64,000 nucleotides of DNA from contig JAVHYF010000004.1 in assembly GCA_031119205.1 (NCBI GenBank), forward strand, positions 131,851 through 195,850. Reading direction: 5' to 3'. The translations under genes and the position numbers were made by a program. Source of the DNA: Moraxellaceae bacterium (GTDB taxonomy: Bacteria; Pseudomonadota; Gammaproteobacteria; Burkholderiales; Rhodocyclaceae). Below, piece after piece: positions 42,033-51,115 of the stretch. The first letter of the stretch is position 1. Every line of letters starts with the position of its first letter. The notes under the pieces were generated by a model. That model had not been told where the DNA came from. It worked only from the letters and a program-made list of their open reading frames with translations, and did not search any database.

Positions 42033-42494
42033 ATGGCAGCTGTGGTCAAGTCATCCCGCACCTACATCCGGCATCCTTCCGACATGCCGATCGAGATCCA
42101 CGCGGAGGTCGATAGCGAGATCCGCGCGCCTGCCGACGAGGTGGGGCAGCGCCTGAAGGACATCAGCCTCGGCGGGCTGGCCTGCCGCAGTGACCAGCCG
42201 TTGTCCGAGGGCGACGTGGTGTGCATCACCATCCCGGTCACCCAGCCCCCCTTCGAAGCCTGCGGACGCGTCGTGTGGTGCATCAGCAGCGGGCGCTGTT
42301 ACGACGTCGGCATCCAGTTCATGGCGCATGACGATGCCTTCGCCGCGCGCATGGTCGAGCAGATCTGCCACATAGAGCACTATCGCAACGAAGTGCTGCG
42401 CAACGAAGGACGGGTGCTGGACAGCGAGACCGCTGCGATGGAGTGGATCGGCAAGTACGCAAGGGACTTTCCCAACCCGCACCTCATGCACTAG
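42033..42494 (+). CDS. PilZ-domain protein
   Basis: The protein has 153 residues. The PilZ domain is visible in residues about 8-110: YIRHPSDMPIEI (R-x-x-x-R-like, here R..RH) and LKDISLGGLAC (the D/N-x-S-x-x-G c-di-GMP motif), ending RCYDVGIQFM. It is expected to bind cyclic di-GMP and to influence motility, surface polymers or pili. A C-terminal helical tail of 40 residues (RMVEQICHIEHYRNEVLRNE) may contact a partner. It stands alone between the GAF protein and the S4 protein. The pilSR cluster later in the window gives a possible functional context. Confidence 0.85.
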   Translation: MAAVVKSSRTYIRHPSDMPIEIHAEVDSEIRAPADEVGQRLKDISLGGLACRSDQPLSEGDVVCITIPVTQPPFEACGRVVWCISSGRCYDVGIQFMAHDDAFAARMVEQICHIEHYRNEVLRNEGRVLDSETAAMEWIGKYARDFPNPHLMH

Positions 42495-42510
42495 TAAACG
42501 GCCATTCGCC

Positions 42511-42600
42511 TACTGCGCGGCCCGATCCCGAATTTCCGGTACTCGACGTACATCGCGTACGTCTCCGTTCCTCGTTTCGGCCTCGGCCCGCTCGCTACGG
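42511..42600 (+). repeat. 90-bp dispersed repeat, copy 2
   Basis: CTACTGCGCGGCCCGATCCC to CGCTCGCTACGG, matching 36942-37031 in the same orientation. The central palindrome differs (ACGTACATCGCGTACGT). It lies directly after the PilZ gene. Confidence 0.75.
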
Positions 42601-42701
42601 CGCCTGGCCATTTCCGCATGCCTCCGGCCATGGCGAACTTAGCGACGGAGCATTGCGGGTAAGCTGCGCTCCTTTGGTATTTGCCGGACGCATTTGTTGC
42701 C

Positions 42702-42917
42702 ATGACCGAACAGACTTTCACCCTTACCACCGAATACATCGAGCTCGACAAACTGCTCAAGCTGCTGGCGATTGCGTCGTCGGGTGGGGCCGCGCGGGTG
42801 ATGGTGGCGGAGGGCGAGGTGCGGGTGGATGGCGAGACCGAGCTGCGCAAGACGCGCAAGCTGCGCGCGGGGGCTGTCGTGGAAGGCGATGGCTGGCGGG
42901 TGCGGGTGCTCGGCTGA
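42702..42917 (+). CDS. S4-like RNA-binding protein, YbcJ type
   Basis: The protein has 71 residues from ATG 42702. It consists only of an S4 RNA-binding fold: EYIELDKLLKLLAIASSGGA, RVMVAEGEVRVDGETELRKT and RKLRAGAVVEGDGWRVRV, as in YbcJ and relatives. It should bind structured RNA; the biological partner is not known. It is convergent with the photolyase-like gene, the two stop codons lying next to each other. Confidence 0.9.
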   Translation: MTEQTFTLTTEYIELDKLLKLLAIASSGGAARVMVAEGEVRVDGETELRKTRKLRAGAVVEGDGWRVRVLG

Positions 42918-44174
42918 TCAGCCGCCCGGTGAGCGCTGGTTGGCGTCGCGCAGGCGGCGCACCTGGCCGCGCATGGTGGTCTGCATCAGCGCGGGCGTCA
43001 GCCGCGTGATGGCGGTCAGGTAGGACTGGAAGCTCGCGCAGGGCAGGGTGGGCTCTGCCCAGGGCGCGGGTGCGTCCAGCAGGCGAACGCCGGCCAGTTC
43101 CAGTGCCTCGCGATAGATCGCATGCGGCGTCCATACGCTGCTGACCGAATGTGCCTCGGCCAGCCAGGCCTGAGCGTGACGCAGGTCGCCCACCCAGATG
43201 AAATCACAGCATTGCTGCATGCGTGCATGCACGAAGGACCAGCGCTGCGCACTCCACGGGAACGATGCGTGATGCGGCAGGTGGATCAGGCCGACGCGCA
43301 GCGCATCAGTTGTGGTCGCGCTGAGCATCCAGGGATGTACCAGCTGCACCTCGTGACCCCGCAGGCTGCCGGGAAGTGGCGGGTTTGCGCTCCATGGCGG
43401 ATGCGCCAGCAGCGCTGGCTCGCGCATCGGCAGCGGTCGCAGGGCCTCTGCCTCGGCGGCCTGGGGACTCAGGGCAAGAGCTTCCAGCTCCTCGTGGCTG
43501 CGGTCGATAGCCGTGCCGGTACTCGCTAGTTGTGGCGCGCTGCGCGCCACGCTGTCGGCGTTGAAGAGCCAGGGCTTGTCGCTGAAGCAGCCAGCCACCC
43601 ACTGCCAGGACAGATGGTTGGAGGCGGGGTCGCCATCCAGCAGGTGGCCCAGCATCCAGCCAGCACCGGCGCGCCAGTCCACCTTGCGCAGATGCACGAT
43701 GTAGCTGGCCAGCCACAGGCGCTGCTGCCGGTGCAGATGGCCGGTGGCGTAGAGCTGGCGCACGCTGGCGTCGATGACCGGCACGCCTGTGGCGGCCATG
43801 CGGATGTCCGCAGGCAACTGCTCGGTATAGGGAATGTGTTGACCGGGCGGCAGCCAGGTGCGCGGGCGGATGTCGTCGAAGATGCCGTCGCCCAGGTGGC
43901 GCCAAGTGTGCTGGTGAAAGCTGCGCCAGGCCAGATCCTGGCACAGCTTGTCGGCGAGCGTCAGGCCCAGGCGTTGCTGCCAGATGCCGAACAGCTCGGC
44001 CGCGTTCAGGATGCCGTGCGTGAGGTAGGGCGACAGGCCGCAGGCAGCGCCTTCCAGTGCGCCATGGTGGCGGGCATAGTCGTCTGGTTGTACCGCCAGC
44101 GCACGACGCAAGGCGGTGAAGCGTAGCGGCGGGAAAGCCGCGGCAAGATGTTCCGGTTGGTCGGTGCGAGCCAT
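42918..44174 (-). CDS. cryptochrome/photolyase-like FAD protein with C-terminal Rossmann-type region
   Basis: The protein has 418 residues. Residues about 20-240 match the photolyase FAD-binding domain: [57 protein letters not shown]-type [20 protein letters not shown]. The usual N-terminal alpha/beta antenna domain is missing. Instead residues about 265-390 look like it: [46 protein letters not shown] and a final CASFQSYL. The domain order thus looks reversed relative to standard photolyases. It probably repairs UV lesions or senses light, but repair activity is not proven. Confidence 0.75.
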   Translation of the reverse strand: MARTDQPEHLAAAFPPLRFTALRRALAVQPDDYARHHGALEGAACGLSPYLTHGILNAAELFGIWQQRLGLTLADKLCQDLAWRSFHQHTWRHLGDGIFDDIRPRTWLPPGQHIPYTEQLPADIRMAATGVPVIDASVRQLYATGHLHRQQRLWLASYIVHLRKVDWRAGAGWMLGHLLDGDPASNHLSWQWVAGCFSDKPWLFNADSVARSAPQLASTGTAIDRSHEELEALALSPQAAEAEALRPLPMREPALLAHPPWSANPPLPGSLRGHEVQLVHPWMLSATTTDALRVGLIHLPHHASFPWSAQRWSFVHARMQQCCDFIWVGDLRHAQAWLAEAHSVSSVWTPHAIYREALELAGVRLLDAPAPWAEPTLPCASFQSYLTAITRLTPALMQTTMRGQVRRLRDANQRSPGG

Positions 44175-44291
44175 GCCGGCATGTTAGCGGGAAGGCGTGG
44201 AATCAGTGTTTGCCGCGATGCTGCAAGACAGCAAACCGTCAGCGCCCACCCCTATAATCGCGGCACCCACAAAATTTCAGAGACAGCTTTC

Positions 44292-44840
44292 ATGGGATTC
44301 AACAGCGTTTCGCCGGGCGTGGACGTGCCCAACGACATCAACGTCATCGTGGAGATTCCTGCTCACGCCGACCCGATCAAGTACGAGATCGACAAGGACA
44401 CGGGGGCGGTCTTCGTGGACCGCTTCATGGGCACCACGATGTCCTACCCCTGTAACTACGGCTACGTGCCGGGTTCCATCTCCGGTGACGGCGACCCGAC
44501 CGACGTGCTGGTGATTGCGCCCTTCGCGCTGATCCCCGGCGTGGTGATCCGCTGCCGCCCCATCGGCGTGCTGAAGATGGAGGACGAGGCCGGCGAAGAC
44601 GGCAAGGTACTGGCCGTGCCGGTGTCCAAGCTGACGCCGCTCTACGACCATGTGAAGACCTACGCTGATCTGCCGCCGCTGCAGCTGCGCCAGATCGAGC
44701 ACTTCTTCCAGCACTACAAGGACCTTGAGCCCGGCAAGTGGGTCAAGGTGCTGGGCTGGGAAGGGCCGGACCATGCACGCCAGGAAATCTATGCCGGCGT
44801 ACAGACCTATCAGGCGCAGGCGGGTCATTCGACCGACTGA
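44292..44840 (+). CDS. ppa: inorganic pyrophosphatase
   Basis: The protein has 182 residues, the usual length of family I. The active-site motif DGDPTD is at 66-71, with YPCNYGYVP before it and [17 protein letters not shown] after. It hydrolyses pyrophosphate with Mg2+ in the cytoplasm, pulling biosynthetic reactions forward. The start ATG 44292 gives [13 protein letters not shown], and a promoter-like TATAAT word lies at 44251. A strong terminator follows, so it is monocistronic. Confidence 0.97.
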   Translation: MGFNSVSPGVDVPNDINVIVEIPAHADPIKYEIDKDTGAVFVDRFMGTTMSYPCNYGYVPGSISGDGDPTDVLVIAPFALIPGVVIRCRPIGVLKMEDEAGEDGKVLAVPVSKLTPLYDHVKTYADLPPLQLRQIEHFFQHYKDLEPGKWVKVLGWEGPDHARQEIYAGVQTYQAQAGHSTD

Positions 44841-44857
44841 GTTGCCTGCTGCAAATG

Positions 44858-44886
44858 AAAACGGCCGCGATCTCGCGGCCGTTTTT
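44858..44886 (+). terminator. rho-independent terminator of ppa
   Basis: AAAACGGCCGCGA and TCGCGGCCGTTTT form a 13-bp stem with almost no loop, ending in TTTTTCTTCC. The symmetry lets it serve the convergent gene as well. Confidence 0.9.
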
Positions 44887-44900
44887 CTTCCTGCCTGGCG

Positions 44901-45302
44901 TCAGCCCGCGTAGGAGGGTTTGGCGTCAGGTGGAATTACCACCTTGGAGCCGATGCTCTTGCCTGCGAGCTGCTTGCGTTTCTCTTCGAGGAATTTCTTT
45001 GCCTTGGCGTCGGGCTTGTGGGCCAGCACGAAGTCGACGCGCACCGGCTTCTTCTGCGGGTTCACCTTGTTGATCGGCCCGCGTGCCACGAAGTCCATGT
45101 AGCCCTGTACCTTGGCGTCGATGCGGGAGAAGGTGCGCGTGTGGTCCTTCCAGTTGTCGCCCACGTTGAGCCCGAGCACGAAGGTGTCAGGCTCCTGACT
45201 CACCGAGTCCAGGCTGCGTGGTGAATCCAGCCCTTCGGCCGCATGGGCCGGTGCGGCGAGCAGGGCGAGCAGGCACAGCAGGGTGCCGAGAGCGGTCTTC
45301 AT
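44901..45302 (-). CDS. exported small protein of unknown function
   Basis: The protein has 133 residues from ATG 45302, the second of two adjacent ATGs, chosen because AAGGAGAC lies at the better distance from it. Residues 1-21 are a signal peptide (LLCLLALLAAPAHA). The mature part has no cysteine and a basic C-terminus: LGLNVGDNWKDHTRTFSRID, VARGPINKVNPQKKPVRVDF, KKFLEEKRKQLAG. I do not recognise the family. It faces ppa across their shared terminator region and lies downstream of ybiB on the same strand, possibly in its transcript. Confidence 0.75.
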   Translation of the reverse strand: MKTALGTLLCLLALLAAPAHAAEGLDSPRSLDSVSQEPDTFVLGLNVGDNWKDHTRTFSRIDAKVQGYMDFVARGPINKVNPQKKPVRVDFVLAHKPDAKAKKFLEEKRKQLAGKSIGSKVVIPPDAKPSYAG

Positions 45303-45383
45303 CATTGTCTCCTTGTCGGTCGCGCCATCTGGCGGGCGCGTGGTCGGGGCTTTTGCCCCTCGTGCTGCAATTATAAGGATGCG

Positions 45384-46298
45384 TCAGTCACCGGTCGCCA
45401 GCGCTTTCAACAGGGCGACCTGTTCCAGGATCGGTGTCGGCACCGGCGCTTCGCCGGCCAGCATGGCGCGCACGATGGCGGTGTTGGCGGGCACGCTGCA
45501 ATCCGCGTCCGGCATTTCATCCGCATCGCTCTCGCCTTGTTCGCAGGCGACGCGGGTGACGCCGTGCTCCACCACCAGCATGCGCGGCCGACGGCGCGGG
45601 TGGGCGTAGGCCTCGCCCTCGGTGCCGCGCATCAGCAAGGCGTGGCCGTCCTCGTCACGCAGGTACTGCTCCATCGTCACGAGGTAGGGCGGATGGGTCA
45701 CGGCGATGACGCGCACGCTGCGGCGCGGGCAGGGGTCCAGCATCTTGGCCAGGGTGTGGCCGCTGTTGCGCACGCCAAGGCGCGGGCGCAAAGCGAGCAG
45801 ACGGTCGAGACCGGGGTTGAGCACATGAAGAGGCAGGACGGCAAGGTGCCGCGCTGCGAGCTGCGCTTCAGCCTCCTGGATGCTCGCTGCGCGCTGGATA
45901 TCCAGTGCGTCGAGCAATTCGAAGGGACTGACCCGCGAATCGAAATCGTGGCGGCCCTGGATCAGCACGGGAATGCCTGCGCGGGCCAGCAGCAGGGCGA
46001 CTACCGGCATCAGGTTGGCCTGCTTGCGCCCACCGTTGTAGGTGGGCAGCAACACACAGCGCGGGCCTGCCGGCACGTCGACGTGCGCGGTGGCGGCATC
46101 CATCGCCATCTTGAAGCCTGCCAGTTCGTCGCCGGACTCGCCCTTGATGCGAAGGGACAGCAACATCGCACCGAGCTCCATGTCCGGCACTTCGCCGGTG
46201 AGGATGGCTGCGAACACCGCCTGCGCCTGTTCGCGTGACATATCCTTGGCACCCTTGGCGCCCCGGCCGATTTCCTTGATGATCGCTGCGTAGTTCAT
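45384..46298 (-). CDS. ybiB: YbiB/TrpD2-like protein (anthranilate phosphoribosyltransferase fold)
   Basis: The protein has 304 residues from ATG 46298. It has the two-domain nucleoside-phosphorylase class II/TrpD fold: AIIKEIGRGAKGAKDMSREQ, FAAILTGEVPDMELGAMLLS LRIKGES, and a ligand region LPTYNGGRKQANLMPV that replaces the TrpD GTGGD. RNSGHTLAKMLDPC also marks YbiB. E. coli YbiB binds nucleic acid and is LexA-regulated; enzymatic TrpD activity is not expected. It is divergent from the LEA lipoprotein gene. No LexA box was noticed before the start. Confidence 0.85.
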   Translation of the reverse strand: MNYAAIIKEIGRGAKGAKDMSREQAQAVFAAILTGEVPDMELGAMLLSLRIKGESGDELAGFKMAMDAATAHVDVPAGPRCVLLPTYNGGRKQANLMPVVALLLARAGIPVLIQGRHDFDSRVSPFELLDALDIQRAASIQEAEAQLAARHLAVLPLHVLNPGLDRLLALRPRLGVRNSGHTLAKMLDPCPRRSVRVIAVTHPPYLVTMEQYLRDEDGHALLMRGTEGEAYAHPRRRPRMLVVEHGVTRVACEQGESDADEMPDADCSVPANTAIVRAMLAGEAPVPTPILEQVALLKALATGD

Positions 46299-46397
46299 GG
46301 CGCGATTATCGCCAAGGGCTTCCCCGTAACCAAGCGGAGCAGTGGCGTGCTCCGGTCCACCACTGTCGATCGGTACCACGCCCTGCATCAACGCCCC

Positions 46398-46892
46398 ATG
46401 TCATCGCCCATCCGCAAGCTGCTGGCTGTCCTCGTATCCGTTCTCGTGCTGGGCGGGTGTGCGAGCCTGCTCGGCCTGAAGTCGCCCGAGGTCACGCTGG
46501 CCGATATCCAGCTGGCTGACAGCCGCCTGCTGGAGCAGCGCTTCCGCCTGACATTGCGCGTGACCAATCCCAACGATCGCGAACTGGCCCTCGAAGGGGT
46601 CAGCTTCCAGATGGAAGTGAACGGTCAGCGCTTCGCGCAGGGAGTGGGCGCGACGCCGGTGGTGGTGCCGAAGCTCGGTGATGCGCTGGTGACGGTGGAG
46701 GGGTCGGCGCAGATCGTGGCCCTGCTGCGTCAGCTGCCGCGTCTGGCCGAGTCCGGCGGCAAGCTGCGCTACCGCCTGCGCGGTGAAGCGATCACGCGTG
46801 ACTTCGGGCGCCTGCCCTTCGATCGTGGCGGCGAGTTCGATCCGGTGTCCCTGCTGGAGCCCGCTGCCAAACCGCGCGCCGAGTCGCTGTAG
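46398..46892 (+). CDS. LEA14/WHy-domain lipoprotein
   Basis: The protein has 164 residues from ATG 46398. The lipoprotein signal is LLAVLVSVLVLGGC with Cys near residue 20. The rest is a single WHy/LEA type 2 domain (PEVTLADIQLADSRLLEQRF, then LTLRVTNPNDRELALEGVSF), a beta-sandwich known from desiccation-related proteins. It should be anchored to a membrane facing the periplasm. The role in bacteria is unclear. It is ten bases or more before the PP0621 gene, and these may form one transcript. Confidence 0.85.
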   Translation: MSSPIRKLLAVLVSVLVLGGCASLLGLKSPEVTLADIQLADSRLLEQRFRLTLRVTNPNDRELALEGVSFQMEVNGQRFAQGVGATPVVVPKLGDALVTVEGSAQIVALLRQLPRLAESGGKLRYRLRGEAITRDFGRLPFDRGGEFDPVSLLEPAAKPRAESL

Positions 46893-47039
46893 ACTAGGCG
46901 CATGCAACGCTTGCCTCCCACCCCGACCGGGCCAGGCATGGGAGCCACCCTGGTGCGCACCCTGACGAACCTGGTCCTCGGGGTTCTTCGCGCGGTTCTC
47001 CGGTTCGTTCGCGGAATCCTGTTCTTCCTGCTTGGTGCC

Positions 47040-47291
47040 ATGCAAAAACTGCTGTTGTTCATCCTGCTGCTGGTCGGCATCTACTTCCTGCGCCGGGCGC
47101 TGGGCGCCAAGAAACCGGGTGGCGCATCCGGTAGCGAATCCGGGGCGCAATCCACGCCTGCGCTGGACGGCGAGGCCATACTGGCCTGTTCGCGTTGCGG
47201 TGTGCTGGTGCCGCGCAGCGAAGGCGTCAGCGAGCATGAGCACTTTTACTGCAGCGCTGACCATGCGCGCCTGGGGCCGCCGAACCCATGA
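47040..47291 (+). CDS. PP0621 family protein
   Basis: The protein has 83 residues from ATG 47040. The start is uncertain: an ATG at 46902 would add 46 residues with a second amphipathic hydrophobic stretch, but that part has weaker codon bias and PP0621 proteins are usually about 80 residues. One N-terminal helix (LLLFILLLVGIYFLRRAL) is followed by a linker and a C-terminal zinc-binding-like part ACSRCGVLVPRSEG..YCSADH (C-x-x-C, H, C, H). Its stop overlaps the pilS start (ATGA). PP0621 next to pilSR and ampD is a conserved betaproteobacterial arrangement; the function is unknown. Confidence 0.8.
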   Translation: MQKLLLFILLLVGIYFLRRALGAKKPGGASGSESGAQSTPALDGEAILACSRCGVLVPRSEGVSEHEHFYCSADHARLGPPNP

Positions 47292-48862
47292 AAACCCTCC
47301 TGCCGCCCGGCGCGGTGGATGAGGTTTCCGGCGAGGCCGACACGCGCGCCACGTCGCTGCGCTATTACTGTTTCTACCGCATCGTCATTGCCAGCCTGCT
47401 GGCCTTGTTCGGGGCGGTGCTCAAGCTGGGCAGCGAACTGCCAGCGCTGTTTGCGGGCACCATCGGCATCTACTGGCTGGCGTCGATTGCCGCGCTGATG
47501 ATCCTGCCGCGCTCGGAGCGTGCGCAGCGGCGCTGGCTGGCCGTGCAGATCCTGGTGGACGTGGTGGCGCTGACGATGCTGACCCACGCCGACGGCGGTT
47601 ACCGCAGTGGCATTCCTTACCTGCTGATGACCAGTCTGGCGGCTGCCGGCCTGGTGGCGCAGGGGCGCATGGTGCTGGGCTTCGCTGCGCTGGCCACCAT
47701 CGCTGTGTTGATCGAGCACAGCCTGCGCGTGGGCGCTGGCGTATCCGAGATCGGTGAGTATTCGCGCATCGGCCTGATCGGCATGGGTTACTTCGCTGTG
47801 GCCCTGGTGTCGCGCATGCTGGGCCGGCGGGCCGCCCACAATGCGGTGCTCGCGCAGCAGCGTGGGCAGGATCTGGCGCGCCAGATGGGCATCAATGCCC
47901 GCATCATCGAGGACATGCAGGACGGCGTGATCGTGCTGGACCATATCGGCCACGTCCGTCTTGCCAACCCCCAGGCGATGGCGCAGCTCGGGCCGGCCCT
48001 GCGCCCCGGCGGACATATCGGCGAGGCGTCGCGCGAGCTGATGCGCCGCGTGTTGCTGCAGGAGGATGCAGACGCAGTGTTCCGCGCCGAGCACGGCGGC
48101 GCCACCCTGCGTCTGCGCCAGGTGCAGGTGGATGACACCGGCACCCTGGTGGTGTACCTGGAGGACCTGGGCCGCCTGCAGGCGCAGGCGCAGCAGATCA
48201 AACTGGCTGCGCTTGGGCGCCTGACGGCGAACATCGCGCACGAGATCCGCAATCCGCTCGCTGCCATCACCCATGCCAGCGAGCTGATGCTGGAAGAGAA
48301 GCGCGCCGAGATGCAGAGCCGCCTGGTGCGCATCGTGCGTGACAACGGCGCGCGCATCGACCGCATGGTGCGTGACGTGATGGATCTGGGCCGCCGCGAC
48401 CGGGTCACGACAGAGACCCTGGACCTTGCTGCCTTCGTCGGCACCTTCCTGGACGAGCTGACGTTGCCCAGCCCGCAGCTGGCGGCCATGGTGTCGATCG
48501 ACTGCGAAGCGGGGCTGCGCGTGCACTTCGACCGGGTGCACCTGCATCAGATACTGAACAACCTGGTGAGCAACGCCTGCCGCTACGGCAGCGCCGCGCC
48601 GGGGAGCGTGCAGGTGACGACCCGCATGCAGGACGACATGATGGTGCTGACGGTGAGTGACGACGGCGCGGGGATCGCAGACGCCGATCGTCAGAAGGTC
48701 TTCGAACCGTTCTTCACCTCGGACCCCAAGGGGACCGGCCTGGGGCTGTATATTGCGCGCGAACTGGCAGAAGCCAATGGCGCGCGGCTGATATTGCTGG
48801 AGCCGGGCGCGGTGGCGTTGCGGGGGGCAAGCTTCCGGTTGATCGCAAGGAGAGCGGATTGA
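47288..48862 (+). CDS. pilS: PilS-type membrane sensor histidine kinase
   Basis: The protein has 524 residues. The first 190 hold about six transmembrane helices (IVIASLLALFGAVLKLG; AGTIGIYWLASIAALMIL; LVDVVALTML; and more), then a PAS-like domain (IIEDMQDGVIVLDHIGHVRL), and a kinase core with His318 (LTANIAHEIRNPLAAI), N box QILNNLVSNACRYG, DDGAGI and GTGLGLYIA. In the pil system PilS senses pilin in the membrane and phosphorylates PilR to control pilA through sigma-54. It overlaps both neighbours by four bases. Confidence 0.92.
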   Translation: MKTLLPPGAVDEVSGEADTRATSLRYYCFYRIVIASLLALFGAVLKLGSELPALFAGTIGIYWLASIAALMILPRSERAQRRWLAVQILVDVVALTMLTHADGGYRSGIPYLLMTSLAAAGLVAQGRMVLGFAALATIAVLIEHSLRVGAGVSEIGEYSRIGLIGMGYFAVALVSRMLGRRAAHNAVLAQQRGQDLARQMGINARIIEDMQDGVIVLDHIGHVRLANPQAMAQLGPALRPGGHIGEASRELMRRVLLQEDADAVFRAEHGGATLRLRQVQVDDTGTLVVYLEDLGRLQAQAQQIKLAALGRLTANIAHEIRNPLAAITHASELMLEEKRAEMQSRLVRIVRDNGARIDRMVRDVMDLGRRDRVTTETLDLAAFVGTFLDELTLPSPQLAAMVSIDCEAGLRVHFDRVHLHQILNNLVSNACRYGSAAPGSVQVTTRMQDDMMVLTVSDDGAGIADADRQKVFEPFFTSDPKGTGLGLYIARELAEANGARLILLEPGAVALRGASFRLIARRAD

Positions 48863-50250
48863 GCACACAGGGCACCCAGGGAGGCAGCGAGCGCCGGGCA
48901 CGGCCGCGCTTGGCCGATGTGCTGGTCGTGGATGACGAGCAGGACATCCGCGAGCTGATCGAGCTGTCGCTGATGCGCATGGGCCTGGGCGTCGATGCCG
49001 CCGGCAGCGTCGGCGAAGCGAAGGCCTTGCTGGCCGAGCGGAAGTACCGCCTGTGTCTCACCGACATGCGCATGCCAGATGGCGAGGGCCTGGACGTGGT
49101 GCGCTACATCGCTGCCCATTGCGCCGATACGCCGGTGGCCGTCATTACCGCCCACGGCAGCATGGACAACGCGGTGGCTGTGCTGAAGGCCGGTGCCTTC
49201 GACTACCTGTCCAAGCCGGTGACGCTGGAGCAACTGCGTGCGCTGGTGAAGTCGGCGCTGGACGTGCAGGTGCACGAGGAATCACCGCGCGGCAGTCAGA
49301 ACCTGATCGGCGAGTCGCCGACCATGCAGCAGGTGAAGGGGCTGATCGAGCGGCTCGCCCGCAGCCAGGCCCCTGTATACATATCCGGCGAGTCCGGCAG
49401 CGGCAAGGAACGCGCGGCGCGCATGATCCATGAGCTGGGTTCGCGCGGGCAGCAGGCTTTCGTGGCGGTGAACTGCGGCGCGATTCCCGAGAACCTGATG
49501 GAGAGCGAGTTTTTCGGCTACCGCAAGGGCGCGTTCACCGGCGCGGAGAACGATCGCGACGGCTTCTTCCAGGCCGCCCACGGCGGCACCCTGTTCCTCG
49601 ACGAAGTCGCGGACCTGCCGCTGGGCATGCAGGTGAAGCTGTTGCGCGTCATCCAGGAGCGCCGTGTGCGCCGCGTGGGCGATACGCAGGAACAACCGGT
49701 GGATGTGCGCATCATCTCCGCGACTCACCAGAACCTGCGAGAGCGGGTGGAGCAGGGCCGCTTCCGGCAGGACTTGTTCTACCGCCTGAACGTCATCGAG
49801 CTGCGCATGCCCAGCCTGCGCGAACGGCAGGAAGACATTCCGTTGCTGGCCCAGGCCATCCTCCTGCGCCTGGCCGGCGATGGCGGTTCGCAGTCGCCAC
49901 GACTGACCGAAGGCGCGTTGCGCGCGCTGTCCAACTATGCGTTTCCCGGCAACGTGCGGGAGCTGGAGAACATCCTGGAACGCGCTCTCGCATTGTCTGC
50001 CGGTGCCGAGATCGATGCCGGCGACCTGATGCTGGACCCGTCGCATGAGGACGACGTCGCGCTGACCGGCGTGGATCTCAACGGCGAGGGCGGCGGTCTG
50101 CAGCAGTACCTGGATCGCGTGGAGAAGCAGGCCATCCTGGACGCACTCGGCAAGACCCATGGCAATCGCACGGCGGCTGCCCGCCTGCTCGGCGTGACCT
50201 TCCGCTCCCTGCGTTACCGCATGGAGCGCTTGGACATGAAGGGCGAATGA
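48859..50250 (+). CDS. pilR: PilR-type sigma-54-dependent response regulator
   Basis: The protein has 463 residues from a TTG start at 48859 (AAGGAG seven bases before, overlapping the pilS stop as TTGA). Receiver domain: LVVDDEQDIREL and phospho-Asp69 (LCLTDMRMPDGEG). AAA+ domain: Walker A GESGSGKE, GAFTGA at 224-229 (the sigma-54 contact), Walker B GGTLFLDEVADLP, and arginine-finger region FRQDLFYRL. C-terminal Fis HTH: ALGKTHGNRTAAARLLGVTF. It activates sigma-54 promoters such as pilA; pilA is not in this window. Confidence 0.93.
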   Translation: MSTQGTQGGSERRARPRLADVLVVDDEQDIRELIELSLMRMGLGVDAAGSVGEAKALLAERKYRLCLTDMRMPDGEGLDVVRYIAAHCADTPVAVITAHGSMDNAVAVLKAGAFDYLSKPVTLEQLRALVKSALDVQVHEESPRGSQNLIGESPTMQQVKGLIERLARSQAPVYISGESGSGKERAARMIHELGSRGQQAFVAVNCGAIPENLMESEFFGYRKGAFTGAENDRDGFFQAAHGGTLFLDEVADLPLGMQVKLLRVIQERRVRRVGDTQEQPVDVRIISATHQNLRERVEQGRFRQDLFYRLNVIELRMPSLRERQEDIPLLAQAILLRLAGDGGSQSPRLTEGALRALSNYAFPGNVRELENILERALALSAGAEIDAGDLMLDPSHEDDVALTGVDLNGEGGGLQQYLDRVEKQAILDALGKTHGNRTAAARLLGVTFRSLRYRMERLDMKGE

Positions 50251-50810
50251 TGGCGGCGTGGCGGCTGGGCGGGGACGGCTGGCTTGCCGGCGCGCGGCAG
50301 TCGCCGTCGCCGAACTGCGACGAGCGCCCGGCCGGCGAGCGCGTCAGCCTGATCGTGGTGCACGCCATCAGCCTGCCGCCGGAGCAGTTCGGTGGCTCCG
50401 GCATAGACCAGTTGTTCACGAATACGCTCGACCCGACCGAGCATCCGTACTACGCCGACATCCACCACCTGCGCGTGTCGGCGCACTTCCTGATCCGCCG
50501 TGACGGCGAACTGGTGCAGTACGTGCCGACCGGCTTGCGTGCCTGGCATGCCGGCCAGTCCACCTGGCGGGGCCGTGAGCGCTGCAACGATTTCTCCATC
50601 GGCATCGAGCTGGAAGGCAGCGACACCCAGCCTTTCGAGGCCGTGCAGTACGAGGTGTTGGCAAATCTCGTGGGGCTGCTCGGTGAGCATCTCCCGGTCG
50701 AAGGCATTGCCGGTCACAGCGAGATCGCGCCGGGTCGCAAGACCGACCCGGGCCCGCATTTCGACTGGGACCGCTTCTACGCGTTGCTCGGTCGTCTGCC
50801 TTCCTGCTGA
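50247..50810 (+). CDS. ampD: 1,6-anhydro-N-acetylmuramyl-L-alanine amidase
   Basis: The protein has 187 residues, the usual length, starting in ATGA overlap with pilR. Zn ligands lie in LIVVHAISLPPEQFGG (His), with the GHSEIAPGRKTDPGP segment giving His and Asp. The sequence YYADIHHLRVSAHFLIRRDG, then GELVQYV and WHAGQSTWRG are hallmarks of cytoplasmic AmpD. It recycles muropeptides by removing the stem peptide from anhydro-muropeptides, which also lowers the inducer of AmpR-type beta-lactamase. The linkage to pilSR is conserved in the group. It is the second Amidase_2 protein in the window. Confidence 0.93.
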   Translation: MMAAWRLGGDGWLAGARQSPSPNCDERPAGERVSLIVVHAISLPPEQFGGSGIDQLFTNTLDPTEHPYYADIHHLRVSAHFLIRRDGELVQYVPTGLRAWHAGQSTWRGRERCNDFSIGIELEGSDTQPFEAVQYEVLANLVGLLGEHLPVEGIAGHSEIAPGRKTDPGPHFDWDRFYALLGRLPSC

Positions 50811-51115
50811 GCGCTCGCACCTGCAACGCCGCTGCGGTGTTGCATTCGTGCCAACACGAAACCCGTAACTGAAAAATCCCTTGCAGGCGCTTGCGCTCCG
50901 CTCCGTCCGGCGCTCTCTCCCATGCAGCAAGGGATTGGGCGTCGCCTAGGGAAAGACCTGACTCCAGTTGCCCGTCCGGGACAGTTTTCCGGGCTTGTAG
51001 TGTCTGCGGGATACCACTAGACTTAGTTCCATTCACCGCCGGGGCTACTACCTATAGTAGTTCCGCCAGATACAAGTCACTCCCGCCCTAGCGGTCTGCC
51101 CTCAGGAGAGTTTTC
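50811..51115. promoter_or_regulatory. nrdA leader region with hairpin and palindrome
   Basis: No gene is present. AATCCCTTGC (50875-50884) can pair with GCAAGGGATT (50927-50936) around a 42-nt loop. The palindrome CTACTACCTATAGTAG lies at 51045-51060, about 56 bases before the nrdA start. Position suggests regulation of ribonucleotide reductase, but it does not match the NrdR box as I know it. AGGAGAG lies before the start. Confidence 0.4.

Noticed and set aside
44231..44300. Possible riboswitch or leader structure before ppa
   Set aside because: The spacer is short and holds only a TATAAT-like word; no structure of a known riboswitch is visible.
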